From the NCBI GenBank assembly GCA_913047695.1, contig CAJWUI010000005.1, positions 1 to 64,000 of the forward strand: a DNA stretch of 64,000 nucleotides. The letters run 5' to 3'. This document shows, in pieces, positions 44,877 through 53,542 of the stretch. The stretch is from an uncultured Bacteroidota bacterium (GTDB taxonomy: Bacteria; Bacteroidota; Bacteroidia; Flavobacteriales; Flavobacteriaceae). Position 1 is the first letter of the stretch. The number at the start of each line of letters is the position of its first letter. The notes below the pieces were generated by a model. The model had not been told where the DNA came from. It did not search any database and was given only the letters and a program-made list of their open reading frames with translations. The position numbers and the translations under genes are program-made.

Positions 44877-45171
44877 TTCAAATTAGATGGAATACCATCC
44901 TTTTGTTTAGCAAGATCAATTTTACTTGCTAGGCTTTTTAATTAAATAATTGACAATGCTCTAAATTCTAAATAAAGATAACATAATATGATCATATCCC
45001 AAAAATTACTATAGGATTAGTAAAGACATAAACTACTTTTTTTAGGAAGTTTTTTAAATTAATTTTTGAATTTATAGAAAATTAAAATTTAGAATTAAGA
45101 AAATGGATAAAACATAATCTTTTAATTATAAGGTCGAATAAAAACTTCTTTTTGTGGTTTAAAATTTTGAT
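44877..45171. other. Intergenic region with two hairpins before the PAS gene
   Basis: No gene is visible in these 295 bases. GATGG-AATA-CCATC (44886-44899) lies 10 bases upstream of the PAS start codon, and TAGCAAG/CTTGCTA (44908-44931) lies just beyond, so the PAS mRNA leader can form two adjacent hairpins. On the plus strand the second hairpin is followed by GGCTTTTT, so it could also be a terminator reading the other way. The remainder is AT-rich without a recognisable element. Confidence 0.4.
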
Positions 45172-45522
45172 TTATGTTTTATTTTTTCGTGCTGAAATAA
45201 AGCTTTTTATAAAACTTATCATAGCCCATAAGGAAGAAATTATCATTAACAATACACGAATTATCGCATAGGTATTTTCTCTTTCAAAGGCTCCCAATAA
45301 AGGCTTTATCAAACCAAGTAATATTAAAAACGTAAGTAAAACAGCAATGTGTGCAAGAGCCTTGTTTTCATTTTTCACTCCCTTATTTACAAGCAAAAGG
45401 ATTATACCAATAATTACTGGAATTAATGCTGTGATTGCTTTAGATTCTGATTCAAAATAGCCCCATAATCCCATTGATATTAGAATTATTGCGTTTAATA
45501 AACTTGATGTACTTGCTTTCAT
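45172..45522 (-). CDS. Four-helix membrane protein
   Basis: A 116-residue hydrophobic protein with four predicted helices and a polar C-terminus (ISARKNKT). It starts MKASTSSLLNAIILISMGLWGYFES, which is the look of small uncharacterised Bacteroidota membrane proteins. I cannot name the family with confidence. It stands alone, with gaps of 295 bases downstream and 135 upstream on the coding strand. Confidence 0.7.
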   Translation of the reverse strand: MKASTSSLLNAIILISMGLWGYFESESKAITALIPVIIGIILLLVNKGVKNENKALAHIAVLLTFLILLGLIKPLLGAFERENTYAIIRVLLMIISSLWAMISFIKSFISARKNKT

Positions 45523-45657
45523 AATTTTTATTTAAAGTTAAAAATACAAATTAAAAAAAAGTTTTTATTTTAATTTGTGTTGACCTTGTTTTAGAATTCG
45601 TTAATCAAAATAAGCTGTTATTCTTGGCTACACAAATAAATATTAAGACGAAGTGTT

Positions 45658-46161
45658 TCAATATTGATTTTTACAATTACATTGATTACCCCACCTTCCA
45701 TCAGTTTGCTTAATTCTTTCAAAACAAATATTTAAACATTCATATATGCCCTTTATTTCTAAATTAAAACTAGGATTTAATAAATTGAAATCACCCTGTT
45801 TTTTTAAATCATTAAATACATTTTTTGAAATTTCTATAACTAGCTTAACGTTTCCTATATGATCATAATTCTCTTGAAAAAACCTCCAATCACCTGATGT
45901 GACATGTACATTATTTGTAATTCTGACCTCATAGTTAGGAAAATAACTTTTTTTATTTTTTACTTGATTTAAAAATAAAATCCCTTTATCGTCGTATTCA
46001 CTCGGAATAAATACATCATTTGCAATTTCGCTTTTTATTTTTTCTTTTATTGAAATTTCTTTTTCGTCATTAGAATGTTTTTGGGATATAATATATATGA
46101 TGCAAAGTAAAAATATAACTAAAAATAATATTGAAATACCTTTTTTCATATGTTTATGCAA
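45658..46161 (-). CDS. Hypothetical membrane-anchored protein with C-terminal cysteines
   Basis: A 167-residue protein with one N-terminal membrane helix (about 8-27) and a soluble domain that would be periplasmic. Its C-terminus is cysteine-rich: YECLNICFERIKQ and WGNQCNCKNQY. I do not recognise a family. The first ATG and a second four codons downstream are both possible starts. It is divergent from the phosphoribosyltransferase gene. Confidence 0.6.
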   Translation of the reverse strand: MHKHMKKGISILFLVIFLLCIIYIISQKHSNDEKEISIKEKIKSEIANDVFIPSEYDDKGILFLNQVKNKKSYFPNYEVRITNNVHVTSGDWRFFQENYDHIGNVKLVIEISKNVFNDLKKQGDFNLLNPSFNLEIKGIYECLNICFERIKQTDGRWGNQCNCKNQY

Positions 46162-46344
46162 TTATGAAAATATACTTTTTAAAAGCTAAAGAACATAAAT
46201 TTAGTAGAAACTAAAAAATGTTGAAAAAGTATATTGTTGAATATTTATATTTTATCAAAAAATAGTTGTGATATTTATCTTAAAAACATCCTTTTTTAGT
46301 CAATTATTAAATTCCCTAAGGGTTAATCTATTAAAAACTTGATC

Positions 46345-46806
46345 ATGAAAAAAAAAGATTACTTCAGCCAAAAAGAGATGGAACTAGCATTAATAGAAAT
46401 CAAAATTCAGATAAATCAATCAAATTTTTTACCCGAAATAATTTTTAGCATAAATAGGGGAGGCTGTATTCCAGGAGTTTACCTTTCACATATACTGAAT
46501 ATCCCTCATCATGTTATAAACATTCAACTTAGAGATCAGAAAAATAATATTAATATTTCTAATCTATTAGAGTCCGCTAAATTGAAAAAAAATATTCTAA
46601 TAGTAGATGATATAAATGACACAGGAGCTACATTTAATTTTGTCAAAAATTCCTTAGCTGAATCCAAGGGTAATTTATGTTACGCATCTTTAGTTGAAAA
46701 TAAGTCTAGCAACTTTAAAGTAGATTTTAAAGGTAAAATAATTGACAAAAAAATAAATCCAAATTGGGTCGTATTTCCTTGGGAAAATCTTAACCAATCT
46801 TATTGA
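46345..46806 (+). CDS. Phosphoribosyltransferase
   Basis: A 153-residue type-I PRTase. The PRPP signature is ILIVDDINDTGATFNF near residue 90, and FSINRGGCIPGVYLSHIL provides the early loop. The size and IIDKKINPNWVVFPWE ending resemble xanthine/guanine-type enzymes. I chose the ATG over the TTG two codons upstream. It lies 10 bases before a queuosine-precursor transporter gene, so both may serve purine or deazapurine salvage. Confidence 0.87.
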   Translation: MKKKDYFSQKEMELALIEIKIQINQSNFLPEIIFSINRGGCIPGVYLSHILNIPHHVINIQLRDQKNNINISNLLESAKLKKNILIVDDINDTGATFNFVKNSLAESKGNLCYASLVENKSSNFKVDFKGKIIDKKINPNWVVFPWENLNQSY

Positions 46807-46816
46807 AATAAAACAA

Positions 46817-47407
46817 ATGAAGAATAAAAATATATTGTTTTTTTTGATCATAATTCACGTTTTTATTACCACATTATCAAATGCATTAGTAGCCATACCT
46901 TTAAATGTTTATGATTTTAAAATCACATGGGGTGCACTGATTTTTCCACTTGTTGTCGTTGCAACAGATCTCACAGTAAGATTAGTTGGTAAAAGAATTG
47001 CCCAAAAGACTATTTTTTTCTCATATCCTCTGGCAATTATTTCATCTATCCTAGTGGTTTTCTTTGAAGGTAATTTTTTTTCTATGGCAGTAAGGATAGG
47101 GATCGCAAGTGCAACGGCTTATGCCCTAGGTATGACAATTGATGTTTATGCCTTTCAGGCGATACGAGAAAAATATAAATCTTGGTGGATAGCTCCGTCA
47201 TTGTCTACTGTAATTTCTAATGTAATTGATTCATATGTATTCTTTTTTACTGCTTTCTATAACTCAAAAAATATGTACATGTCTGATAATTGGGTCGAAA
47301 TAGCAAGTACCCAAGCGTTCATAAAAATAATAATTGGTTTAATTTTTTTTTTACCAGCCTATGGTATTTTACTTAATTTACTTCTAAAATATGTTAAAAA
47401 AAATTGA
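46817..47407 (+). CDS. Queuosine precursor transporter (VUT/YhhQ family)
   Basis: A 196-residue protein with six predicted helices. VUT-family features are ITWGALIFPLVVVATDLTVRLVGKRIAQ near the N-terminus and a LSTVISNVIDSYVFFFTAF segment. YhhQ imports queuosine precursors such as preQ0 and preQ1. It pairs with a phosphoribosyltransferase gene and not with tgt or queA. I saw no preQ1 riboswitch upstream. Confidence 0.87.
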   Translation: MKNKNILFFLIIIHVFITTLSNALVAIPLNVYDFKITWGALIFPLVVVATDLTVRLVGKRIAQKTIFFSYPLAIISSILVVFFEGNFFSMAVRIGIASATAYALGMTIDVYAFQAIREKYKSWWIAPSLSTVISNVIDSYVFFFTAFYNSKNMYMSDNWVEIASTQAFIKIIIGLIFFLPAYGILLNLLLKYVKKN

Positions 47408-47466
47408 CGAATTATTATATTGACAAAAGCTTTTTTAGAAGTTTTAATGTAAGTGTTCAATTGATC

Positions 47467-47829
47467 ATGGAAAAAAATATTTTTGGTGAACCTATTAAAG
47501 TTTGTTGTACAAGCCCAATGACAGGTTATTTTAGGGATGGTTTGTGCAGAACAATTTCCCAAGACACTGGAACACATACTGTTTGTGCAGTAATTACAGA
47601 GGAGTTTTTAAAATTTTCAGCTTCAAAAGGGAATGATTTAATTACACCGATACCCCTTTATCAATTCCCAGGTCTTAAAGAAGGTGATAGATGGTGTCTA
47701 TGCGTAACCAGATGGATCGAGGCAGAAAAAGCAGGGAAAGCACCAAAGATAATTCTAGAAGCAACTCACGAAAAGACACTTGAGTATACCTCTTTACATT
47801 TACTAGTTAAATATGCTTATAAGGATTAA
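47467..47829 (+). CDS. DUF2237 family protein
   Basis: A 120-residue protein matching DUF2237 almost end to end: NIFGEPIKVCCTSPMTGYFRDG, TGTHTVCAVITEEFLKFS, GNDLITPIPLYQFPGLKEGDRW and EATHEKTLEY. I chose the ATG at 47467, where the family begins; the longer frame from 47404 starts at TTG and overlaps the transporter. There is no membrane helix or signal, so it is cytoplasmic. Function unknown; the conserved CC, His and Glu suggest a metal or cofactor site. Confidence 0.88.
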   Translation: MEKNIFGEPIKVCCTSPMTGYFRDGLCRTISQDTGTHTVCAVITEEFLKFSASKGNDLITPIPLYQFPGLKEGDRWCLCVTRWIEAEKAGKAPKIILEATHEKTLEYTSLHLLVKYAYKD

Positions 47830-47863
47830 TTAAAAGAATTTAAATATTATTATACACAGACTA

Positions 47864-49324
47864 ATGAAAAAAATTCAACTATACTTTTTATTTGCTTTAA
47901 TTTTTATATTACAAAAATTTATTTTTGCACAGTACTCATATGAAACAAGAGAGTATAATTTTGAAGATAAAGAATTAAATGTTTTTGTTACTGCGGAAAA
48001 CACAAATTTGAAATTAACAAAAATAGAGTCTCCTAAATTTATAAAAACAAGTCAACCCTTAGAAACTGAAATTGGAGTTTTTGTTAATCCAAAAAAGAAA
48101 TTTCAAGAGTTTTTGGGAATTGGAGGTGCAATTACGGATGCATCTGCAGAAGTTTTCTCTAAATTAAGCAACACTAAACAAAAAGAGTTTTTAAAAGCAT
48201 ATTTTACAGAGGATGGAATAAATTACAATATTATAAGGACAAGTATCCACAGTAGTGATTTTGGTTTGGGAAGTCATACCTATATTGAAGAAGGTGATGA
48301 TAAATTAAAAACATTCAATATTGGAAAAGACAAAAAAAAACGTATTCCATTAATAAAGCGTTCAATAGATTTGATTAAAGAAAATTTGGTTTTTTATGCA
48401 AGCCCGTGGAGTCCGCCCGCATTCATGAAAACTAATAATAATATGCTTAGAGGTGGTAAACTTCTTCCAAAATATTATCAATCTTGGGCTAATTATTTTG
48501 TGAAATTTATCGAAGCCTATGAGGCTGAAGGCATTCCTGTATGGGGGGTGACTATTCAAAACGAGCCAATGGCAACACAGCATTGGGAATCGTGTATATA
48601 TTCGGCAGAAGAAGAAAGAGACTTTTTAAAAAAATTTTTAGGACCTACTTTCGAAAAAGTCGGATATGGAGATAAAAATATTATTGTATGGGATCACAAT
48701 AGAGATCTAATTTCTCATCGTGCGAATACTATTTTTGAAGATCCTGATGCAATGAAATACGCATGGGGTATTGGGTTTCATTGGTACGAGACATGGGCAG
48801 GTGGTGATCCTAAGTATGATAACTTAAAAAATATTAAAGAGTCTTATCCCTCCATTAACCTCCTTTTTACTGAAGGCTGTCAGGAAAGATTTGATTCAGA
48901 TCATTATAATAGATGGTCTAATGCTGAGCGATATGGTAACTCTATGATTAATGATTTCAATAGTGGAACTGTAGGTTGGACTGATTGGAACATATTATTA
49001 AATCAAAATGGTGGTCCTAATCATGTAAAAAATTATTGTTTTGCACCAATACATGCAAATACGCAAACAAATGAACTAATATATACACCTAGTTATTTTT
49101 ATATTGGACATTTCTCCAAATTTATTAGACCCAAATCCAAAAGGATAAGCACTTCTGTAAGTAGAAGCACAATTGAAAGTACATCCTTTCAAAATCCAAA
49201 CGGTAAAATTGTTACTGTCGTGATGAATAAAACTAACCAAAATATTGACTACAAATTAATTGTTGGAGAATATGAAGCTCGATTAAGCATTCTACCTCAT
49301 TCAATTCAATCACTAATCTACTAG
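47864..49324 (+). CDS. GH30 glycoside hydrolase
   Basis: A 486-residue secreted enzyme with a signal peptide (about residues 1-21) and a GH30 barrel plus side beta domain. FLGIGGAITDASAEVF is the family start, the acid/base is Glu234 in VTIQNEPMATQ and the nucleophile is Glu337 in LLFTEGCQE. The architecture matches glucosylceramidase or beta-1,6-glucanase members. The likely target is a beta-linked glucan or glucoside in algal or fungal matter. It stands alone, without a SusCD pair. Confidence 0.9.
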   Translation: MKKIQLYFLFALIFILQKFIFAQYSYETREYNFEDKELNVFVTAENTNLKLTKIESPKFIKTSQPLETEIGVFVNPKKKFQEFLGIGGAITDASAEVFSKLSNTKQKEFLKAYFTEDGINYNIIRTSIHSSDFGLGSHTYIEEGDDKLKTFNIGKDKKKRIPLIKRSIDLIKENLVFYASPWSPPAFMKTNNNMLRGGKLLPKYYQSWANYFVKFIEAYEAEGIPVWGVTIQNEPMATQHWESCIYSAEEERDFLKKFLGPTFEKVGYGDKNIIVWDHNRDLISHRANTIFEDPDAMKYAWGIGFHWYETWAGGDPKYDNLKNIKESYPSINLLFTEGCQERFDSDHYNRWSNAERYGNSMINDFNSGTVGWTDWNILLNQNGGPNHVKNYCFAPIHANTQTNELIYTPSYFYIGHFSKFIRPKSKRISTSVSRSTIESTSFQNPNGKIVTVVMNKTNQNIDYKLIVGEYEARLSILPHSIQSLIY

Positions 49325-49448
49325 CAATTAATCTTATAAATAAGTTTTCATTATACAGGTATTAGGCTTAAATATCTTAGAATATATCAATAATTAAAGA
49401 ATTTTTTGAATTTTGAATATTGTTTGTAATATTTTATTGATTTGTTAA

Positions 49449-49522
49449 ATGTGGGGACATGGTGATGAAGTAGGATAATGACTGATGGATAAATCCTTGT
49501 TATTTGCTCCCCACTTTTTTTT
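49449..49522 (+). ncRNA. Candidate structured small RNA
   Basis: Within the 290-base gap after the GH30 gene, GTGGGGA (49451-49457) pairs exactly with TCCCCAC (49508-49514), enclosing about 50 bases, and is followed by eight T. Inner bases AGGAT and ATCCT can extend the fold. It is G-rich against a very AT-rich background. It may be a short independent transcript with its own terminator, or only a long-looped terminator for the GH30 gene. Confidence 0.35.
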
Positions 49523-49614
49523 AGGTTTAAACTAGAATTTCAAATTTCTTCTTGCTGAGGTTAAAATAATTTTTTAAAACAATTAGTTTTAATTACACTT
49601 CTTAAATTTATAGA

Positions 49615-49995
49615 ATGTTATATGTCAATGAAATTTTAGGAGCTTCCTTTTGCCTTTTTTCTGTAATTCTTGGGGCCTTTACCTCTCATTATTTAAAAAA
49701 AATTATTCCATATTCAGCGATCCAATCTTTTGAAGTAGGAGTAAGATATCTAATGTATCATGGATTAGTTTTAATGATAGTACCTCAATTCTACCTAGAT
49801 ATTAATCCATTAGTATTTAAATTTTTTGTTATTGGAACATGTGTATTTTCGTTTAGTATTTTTTTTCTTTCGATTAAAAGTCTAATAAAGATTAATTTAA
49901 AATGGTTGGGACCTCTGACCCCAGTAGGTGGAGCTATTTTAATTATAGCTTGGTTTTTTTTACTTATCGAGCTTATTAATCCATTTATAAATTAA
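49615..49995 (+). CDS. DUF423 family membrane protein (copy 2)
   Basis: A 126-residue protein with four predicted helices, clearly related to the one at 43033: LGASFCLFSVILGAFTSHYLKKII, VRYLMYHGLVLMI and WLGPLTPVGGAILIIAWFFLL. The two share the layout but have diverged widely, so they are old paralogues or were acquired separately. Function unknown. Confidence 0.85.
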   Translation: MLYVNEILGASFCLFSVILGAFTSHYLKKIIPYSAIQSFEVGVRYLMYHGLVLMIVPQFYLDINPLVFKFFVIGTCVFSFSIFFLSIKSLIKINLKWLGPLTPVGGAILIIAWFFLLIELINPFIN

Positions 49996-50012
49996 GAGAT
50001 AATTAATTTAGT

Positions 50013-50369
50013 TTAATTTAAAAAGAATCTTTTTTCATTTATATCAAAAAGGGACGCATAATTGTTATTCTCAGGTTTAGTAATTAACACCAATTCCTTT
50101 AAAGCTTGTAATTCACTTTTATTAAAAATTAGGACTAAATTTTGTTGGCTTGTTGATATTGGATAAATTCTACATTCATTTGAATATTTATTTATTTTTT
50201 CCCAATAATTTGTGTCAATTTCTTTAACAACCAAATGAAAGGCTTTAAATTCTTTGTGAGTTAGTTCGATTAATACGCTGGAAAACTTTAGATAAAATAA
50301 TTTACAATTACTACAAAATGATAGTTGACCAAAACCATTTTTTTTTATCAATATTTCTTCATTTCTCAT
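50013..50369 (-). CDS. Small cytoplasmic protein, DUF6686-like
   Basis: A 118-residue protein without signal or membrane helix. It has FSCNCKLF-like residues near 18-25 (SFCSNCKLFYLKF), a Cys pair seen in the Bacteroidota DUF6686 group, and a TSQQNLVLIFNKSELQALKELV stretch. The assignment is from memory of the family pattern and is only moderately certain. It is convergent with the DUF423 copy 2. Confidence 0.55.
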   Translation of the reverse strand: MRNEEILIKKNGFGQLSFCSNCKLFYLKFSSVLIELTHKEFKAFHLVVKEIDTNYWEKINKYSNECRIYPISTSQQNLVLIFNKSELQALKELVLITKPENNNYASLFDINEKRFFLN

Positions 50370-50461
50370 CCTATTGAATTTTATGTAAATATAATTTCTT
50401 ATTTATATTTAATCTAAATAAATTTAATAATTTTACGAATAAATTTAAAAAGTGTTTAATA

Positions 50462-51364
50462 ATGAATATTAGAGTTTTTATTTTGGTATTAACTTCTTTA
50501 GTTTCTAATCTTTTTAGCCAGAGTAAAATAAATAAAGACAGAAACTCAATTCTAAAAATGTGTGGTTGCTTTGAGATTGAGTTTAAATTTAAGGAGACAT
50601 TTCAACATATTGATGATGAAAATTATAATCCCTCAAAAGATTACAGGTCTTATGCACTAGAATTTGCATTACCAATTATAAATGAAAAGAAAAAAATATC
50701 AATACAACATTTACTTATTGTGGGCTATGGTAAAGAGAAAATGATAGTTAAGCATTGGAGACAAGACTGGATTTATCAAAATCGAGATCTCTACGATTAT
50801 TCAACAAATAATAAATGGGAATACTTGAATTTGCCAAAAATAGATGTTAAAGGTCAATGGACTCAAAAGGTTTATCAAGTTGATGATAGCCCAAGATACG
50901 AGGGGACTGGGACTTGGATACATGTTGATGGTAAAAGTTATTGGGAAAACGTTTCTAATGCTCCACTTCCTAGAAGAGAGAGAACAAAGAGAAAAGATTA
51001 TAATTTAATGATCAGAAACAATAGACATCAAATTACTGATGATGGCTGGATACATATTCAAGACAATAAAAAGATTTTAAAAAATGATAATGAAACTATT
51101 TTACTAGCAGAGGAAAAGGGAATAAATACTTACAAGAAAGTATCAAATAAAAAATGTTCTCTAGCAGAAAATTGGTGGTACGAGAATAAGGAAAAATGGA
51201 CCTCTGTAAGAAATACTTGGGAAAAAATTTATGATAAAAAAAAGGATCTGCAATTAAATGAAAAAGTTGATGGAATGAGACTTTATGAATATTTATTATT
51301 CACCACTGATTATGAAACAAAAGAGAAGCATCAAACATTAATCAATAAGTTTATATTAAATTGA
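50462..51364 (+). CDS. DUF6607 family exported protein
   Basis: A 300-residue protein with a signal peptide (about 1-19). The signature stretches IEFKFKETFQ, LLIVGYGKEKMIVKHWRQDW, GQWTQKVYQVDDSPRYEGTGTW and APLPRRERTKRKDYN match DUF6607 of marine Bacteroidota. The many Trp and His residues suggest a beta-rich envelope protein. Function unknown. It lies 72 bases before a RidA-like lipoprotein gene on the same strand. Confidence 0.82.
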   Translation: MNIRVFILVLTSLVSNLFSQSKINKDRNSILKMCGCFEIEFKFKETFQHIDDENYNPSKDYRSYALEFALPIINEKKKISIQHLLIVGYGKEKMIVKHWRQDWIYQNRDLYDYSTNNKWEYLNLPKIDVKGQWTQKVYQVDDSPRYEGTGTWIHVDGKSYWENVSNAPLPRRERTKRKDYNLMIRNNRHQITDDGWIHIQDNKKILKNDNETILLAEEKGINTYKKVSNKKCSLAENWWYENKEKWTSVRNTWEKIYDKKKDLQLNEKVDGMRLYEYLLFTTDYETKEKHQTLINKFILN

Positions 51365-51435
51365 CATAACACTCAAAAATTTAATAAACAATTAAAGGTA
51401 TTATTACAGATTATTAATAACTAGAATTTAAAACA

Positions 51436-51957
51436 ATGAAAAAAATATTTTTAACATTAATTACTATTTTAATCGTTTCTTGCACTCAAACTAACGGTAA
51501 AGCAAATTCTGAAAATAATTGTGACTCAGACCCTATATATTTTTTACTGAGACCAGAGGTTGAAAAGGCCTATGGGTATTCCCATGCAGTAAAAATTTGT
51601 AATCAAATTAAAATTTCTGGAGCCGTTAGCATGGATAATGAGGGTAGCCCAACTGCTATTGGGAATTTAGAACAACAAATGAAAAATTGTTATGCAGATT
51701 TACAAAAAATCCTAGAACATTTCAACACTTCATTTGAAGATGTTGTAGTGGAGAATATTTTCACTACCGATATGGCAAAATTTTTAGAGGTTGCATCATA
51801 TCGAAATGATATTTACGGTGATAAGTTCCCAACAGGTTCTTGGTTAGGAGTAAAAGAGCTGGCATTACCCGAATTCATGATTGAAATAGAATTAGAAGTT
51901 CATGTTTCTGAAGAAAAATTAAAATATGAAGAGTATCCCGATCAAGATAATGATTGA
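51436..51957 (+). CDS. RidA/YjgF-like lipoprotein without the catalytic arginine
   Basis: A 173-residue protein with a lipoprotein signal (TILIVSC, Cys near residue 16) and a Rid-type fold from about 35 (VKICNQIKISGAVSMD, then MKNCYADLQKILEHFNTSFEDVV). RidA deaminases hydrolyse reactive enamines using an Arg that would lie in the PxRS segment. Here that segment reads FPTGSWLGV, so the Arg is missing. Envelope anchoring and the missing residue suggest a non-RidA role. It may be a Rid-related binding protein. Confidence 0.8.
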   Translation: MKKIFLTLITILIVSCTQTNGKANSENNCDSDPIYFLLRPEVEKAYGYSHAVKICNQIKISGAVSMDNEGSPTAIGNLEQQMKNCYADLQKILEHFNTSFEDVVVENIFTTDMAKFLEVASYRNDIYGDKFPTGSWLGVKELALPEFMIEIELEVHVSEEKLKYEEYPDQDND

Positions 51958-52261
51958 TTAGAGAGACAATTATCCACATAATTTAATTTTTAAAAAACAA
52001 TGACTTAAAAAAAAATCATAATTTCAATAAAATTGAATTTTAAAACTTTTTATTACTAATCAAAATAACTGTGAAAGCGTCCTAAGATTTATTCTATCAG
52101 TTATTTTAATTCCCGCTCCCATTGTTAATGGGTATGACCAATTTTAAATAGTCCAGGCTGCTTTTGGAGGTATTTTACTCTTTAATTCTATATCCGGTAT
52201 GTTTGTTATTCACCTTTTTTTTCATGCTAACACTTGCAAGTTATAGTTTTGAATAAAAAAA
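51958..52261. other. 304-base intergenic region with possible gene remnant
   Basis: There is no intact gene. In one plus frame (about 52070-52206) the translation RFILSVILIPAPIVNGYDQF, a stop, then IVQAAFGGILLFNSISGMF looks like two membrane helices separated by one stop, which could be decay of a small membrane protein. A hairpin CCCATT-GTT-AATGGG lies at 52118-52132 without a T-run. Both could be chance in AT-rich sequence. Confidence 0.25.
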
Positions 52262-53317
52262 TTATTTATCAATAATCAGCATATCCCAAACTTCACCAAC
52301 ATCATTTTCTTCTAAAACAAAAGGTTCGTCTTCTACCCATATGCAAGGTGTACCGGGGAAATAGGATTTAGTCCCAGCAGATATAATTTTACCATCAACT
52401 ACTTTTAAACTTCTTATAACACCTGAGGTTTCACCATTTTCTAGAATATATTTCTGACAATTTTTCCAATAAGTTGGATATTCAGTGTCCATGTCTTGAG
52501 AAAAGCCAGCCAAGTAAATATTTTCTTCTTCATCTACGAATAAATCAAACACGTCACTGTTCTGCCAACCGTGATCAACAGATCCAATTTGGCATGAGGT
52601 ACGAGACCCATTTATCCAATATGTCGGCTTTGTTAAGTAGCCGAGAAAATTGTGTGGTGCCATCACAGTTCCAGCTATAATTTTCTTATTTCCAAAGATT
52701 TTAATGTATTTTGCTTCTCCATCTCCATGTCTTGGTCGGTTTAGATTTACTCTTCGTTTGTTTTTCCAATAAGCTGGTATCAAGTTGTGAGATTTCATGT
52801 AGTAACCAACATTATAAATATTATTTTCAGAATCCAATTCTATTCCCCATGTCATAGAATCAGCATTGGTTGTCAAATTAAATTTTTCACCATTCTTCCA
52901 ATAGCACGAGCCATTTTGAAAATATCCTCCTACGTAAATATCGTCATCGCGTAAAATAATCCGTTGTCCCTCAGAAAATTGACCTTCAAGTTCAATTAAT
53001 GTTTGATTGGTACCATCTAAATTTAAACTCCAAATACTTCCAGTCCCACCATATTTCCATCCAGTAACATAAATTTTTTCATTGTTAAAAAATAACCCAG
53101 TAGCCTCATCTGAATCACCTATCAAAATAATCTTATTTTGATTTATCCAAATAACAGCTCCATCACCAAGAGTTGATCCAGCAACAATGATGTTTTTATT
53201 TTCCAAATTATTGTTTAAGAAGTTTTCGGATTCAGACAAAGCCTCTTCACCCGAACATCCAAGAAAAAGTAGAAAAATAAATTTTTTAAGAAATTTAAAT
53301 ATAAATTTTGACTGCAT
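52262..53317 (-). CDS. Lipoprotein with seven propeller-like repeats
   Basis: A 351-residue protein with a lipoprotein signal (LLFLGC, Cys near residue 20). After it come seven repeats of about 45 residues, each with an IxxxG strand followed by an aromatic-Trp element and a short strand: VIWINQNKIIL, SIWSLNLDG, CYWKNGEKFNL, AYWKNKRRVNL, TYWINGSRTS, TYWKNCQKYIL, CIWVEDEPFVL. This suggests a seven-bladed beta-propeller on the cell surface or in the periplasm. I chose the ATG at 53317 that directly precedes the signal. No family name is certain. Confidence 0.75.
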   Translation of the reverse strand: MQSKFIFKFLKKFIFLLFLGCSGEEALSESENFLNNNLENKNIIVAGSTLGDGAVIWINQNKIILIGDSDEATGLFFNNEKIYVTGWKYGGTGSIWSLNLDGTNQTLIELEGQFSEGQRIILRDDDIYVGGYFQNGSCYWKNGEKFNLTTNADSMTWGIELDSENNIYNVGYYMKSHNLIPAYWKNKRRVNLNRPRHGDGEAKYIKIFGNKKIIAGTVMAPHNFLGYLTKPTYWINGSRTSCQIGSVDHGWQNSDVFDLFVDEEENIYLAGFSQDMDTEYPTYWKNCQKYILENGETSGVIRSLKVVDGKIISAGTKSYFPGTPCIWVEDEPFVLEENDVGEVWDMLIIDK

Positions 53318-53449
53318 TTTAAAATTATAAAACCCGTACACAAAAATTAAATAAAAATACTTAATTATTTAATTTTAAAAATTTTCCATAAACATCCAAA
53401 ATTTCAGATATTTAAGTTTTCAGGCAAAACCAAGTTAAAATTTAATTCA

Positions 53450-53542
53450 ATGGATAACTTATCAAAAACACAAAAACTTTTTATAGCCCTTTTACTATGG
53501 ATTTCAGCAGGTTTTTTTATTTATCTGTATTTTTTTGATTGA
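53450..53542 (+). CDS. Possible 30-residue membrane peptide
   Basis: ATG to TGA gives MDNLSKTQKLFIALLLWISA and ten further residues: a short basic start followed by one hydrophobic helix ending in FFD. The composition fits a single-pass micropeptide, but an AT-rich ORF this short can arise by chance. No promoter or ribosome site is clear. Confidence 0.3.
   Translation: MDNLSKTQKLFIALLLWISAGFFIYLYFFD

Noticed and set aside
46162-46344. preQ1 riboswitch ahead of the phosphoribosyltransferase and queuosine-precursor transporter
   Set aside because: I looked for the short H-type pseudoknot pattern; only a three-pair CCCTAAGGG palindrome is seen, and the A-rich tail does not match.
52118-52132. 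Hairpin CCCATT-GTT-AATGGG as a terminator
   Set aside because: It has no following T-run on either strand, so termination is unsupported.
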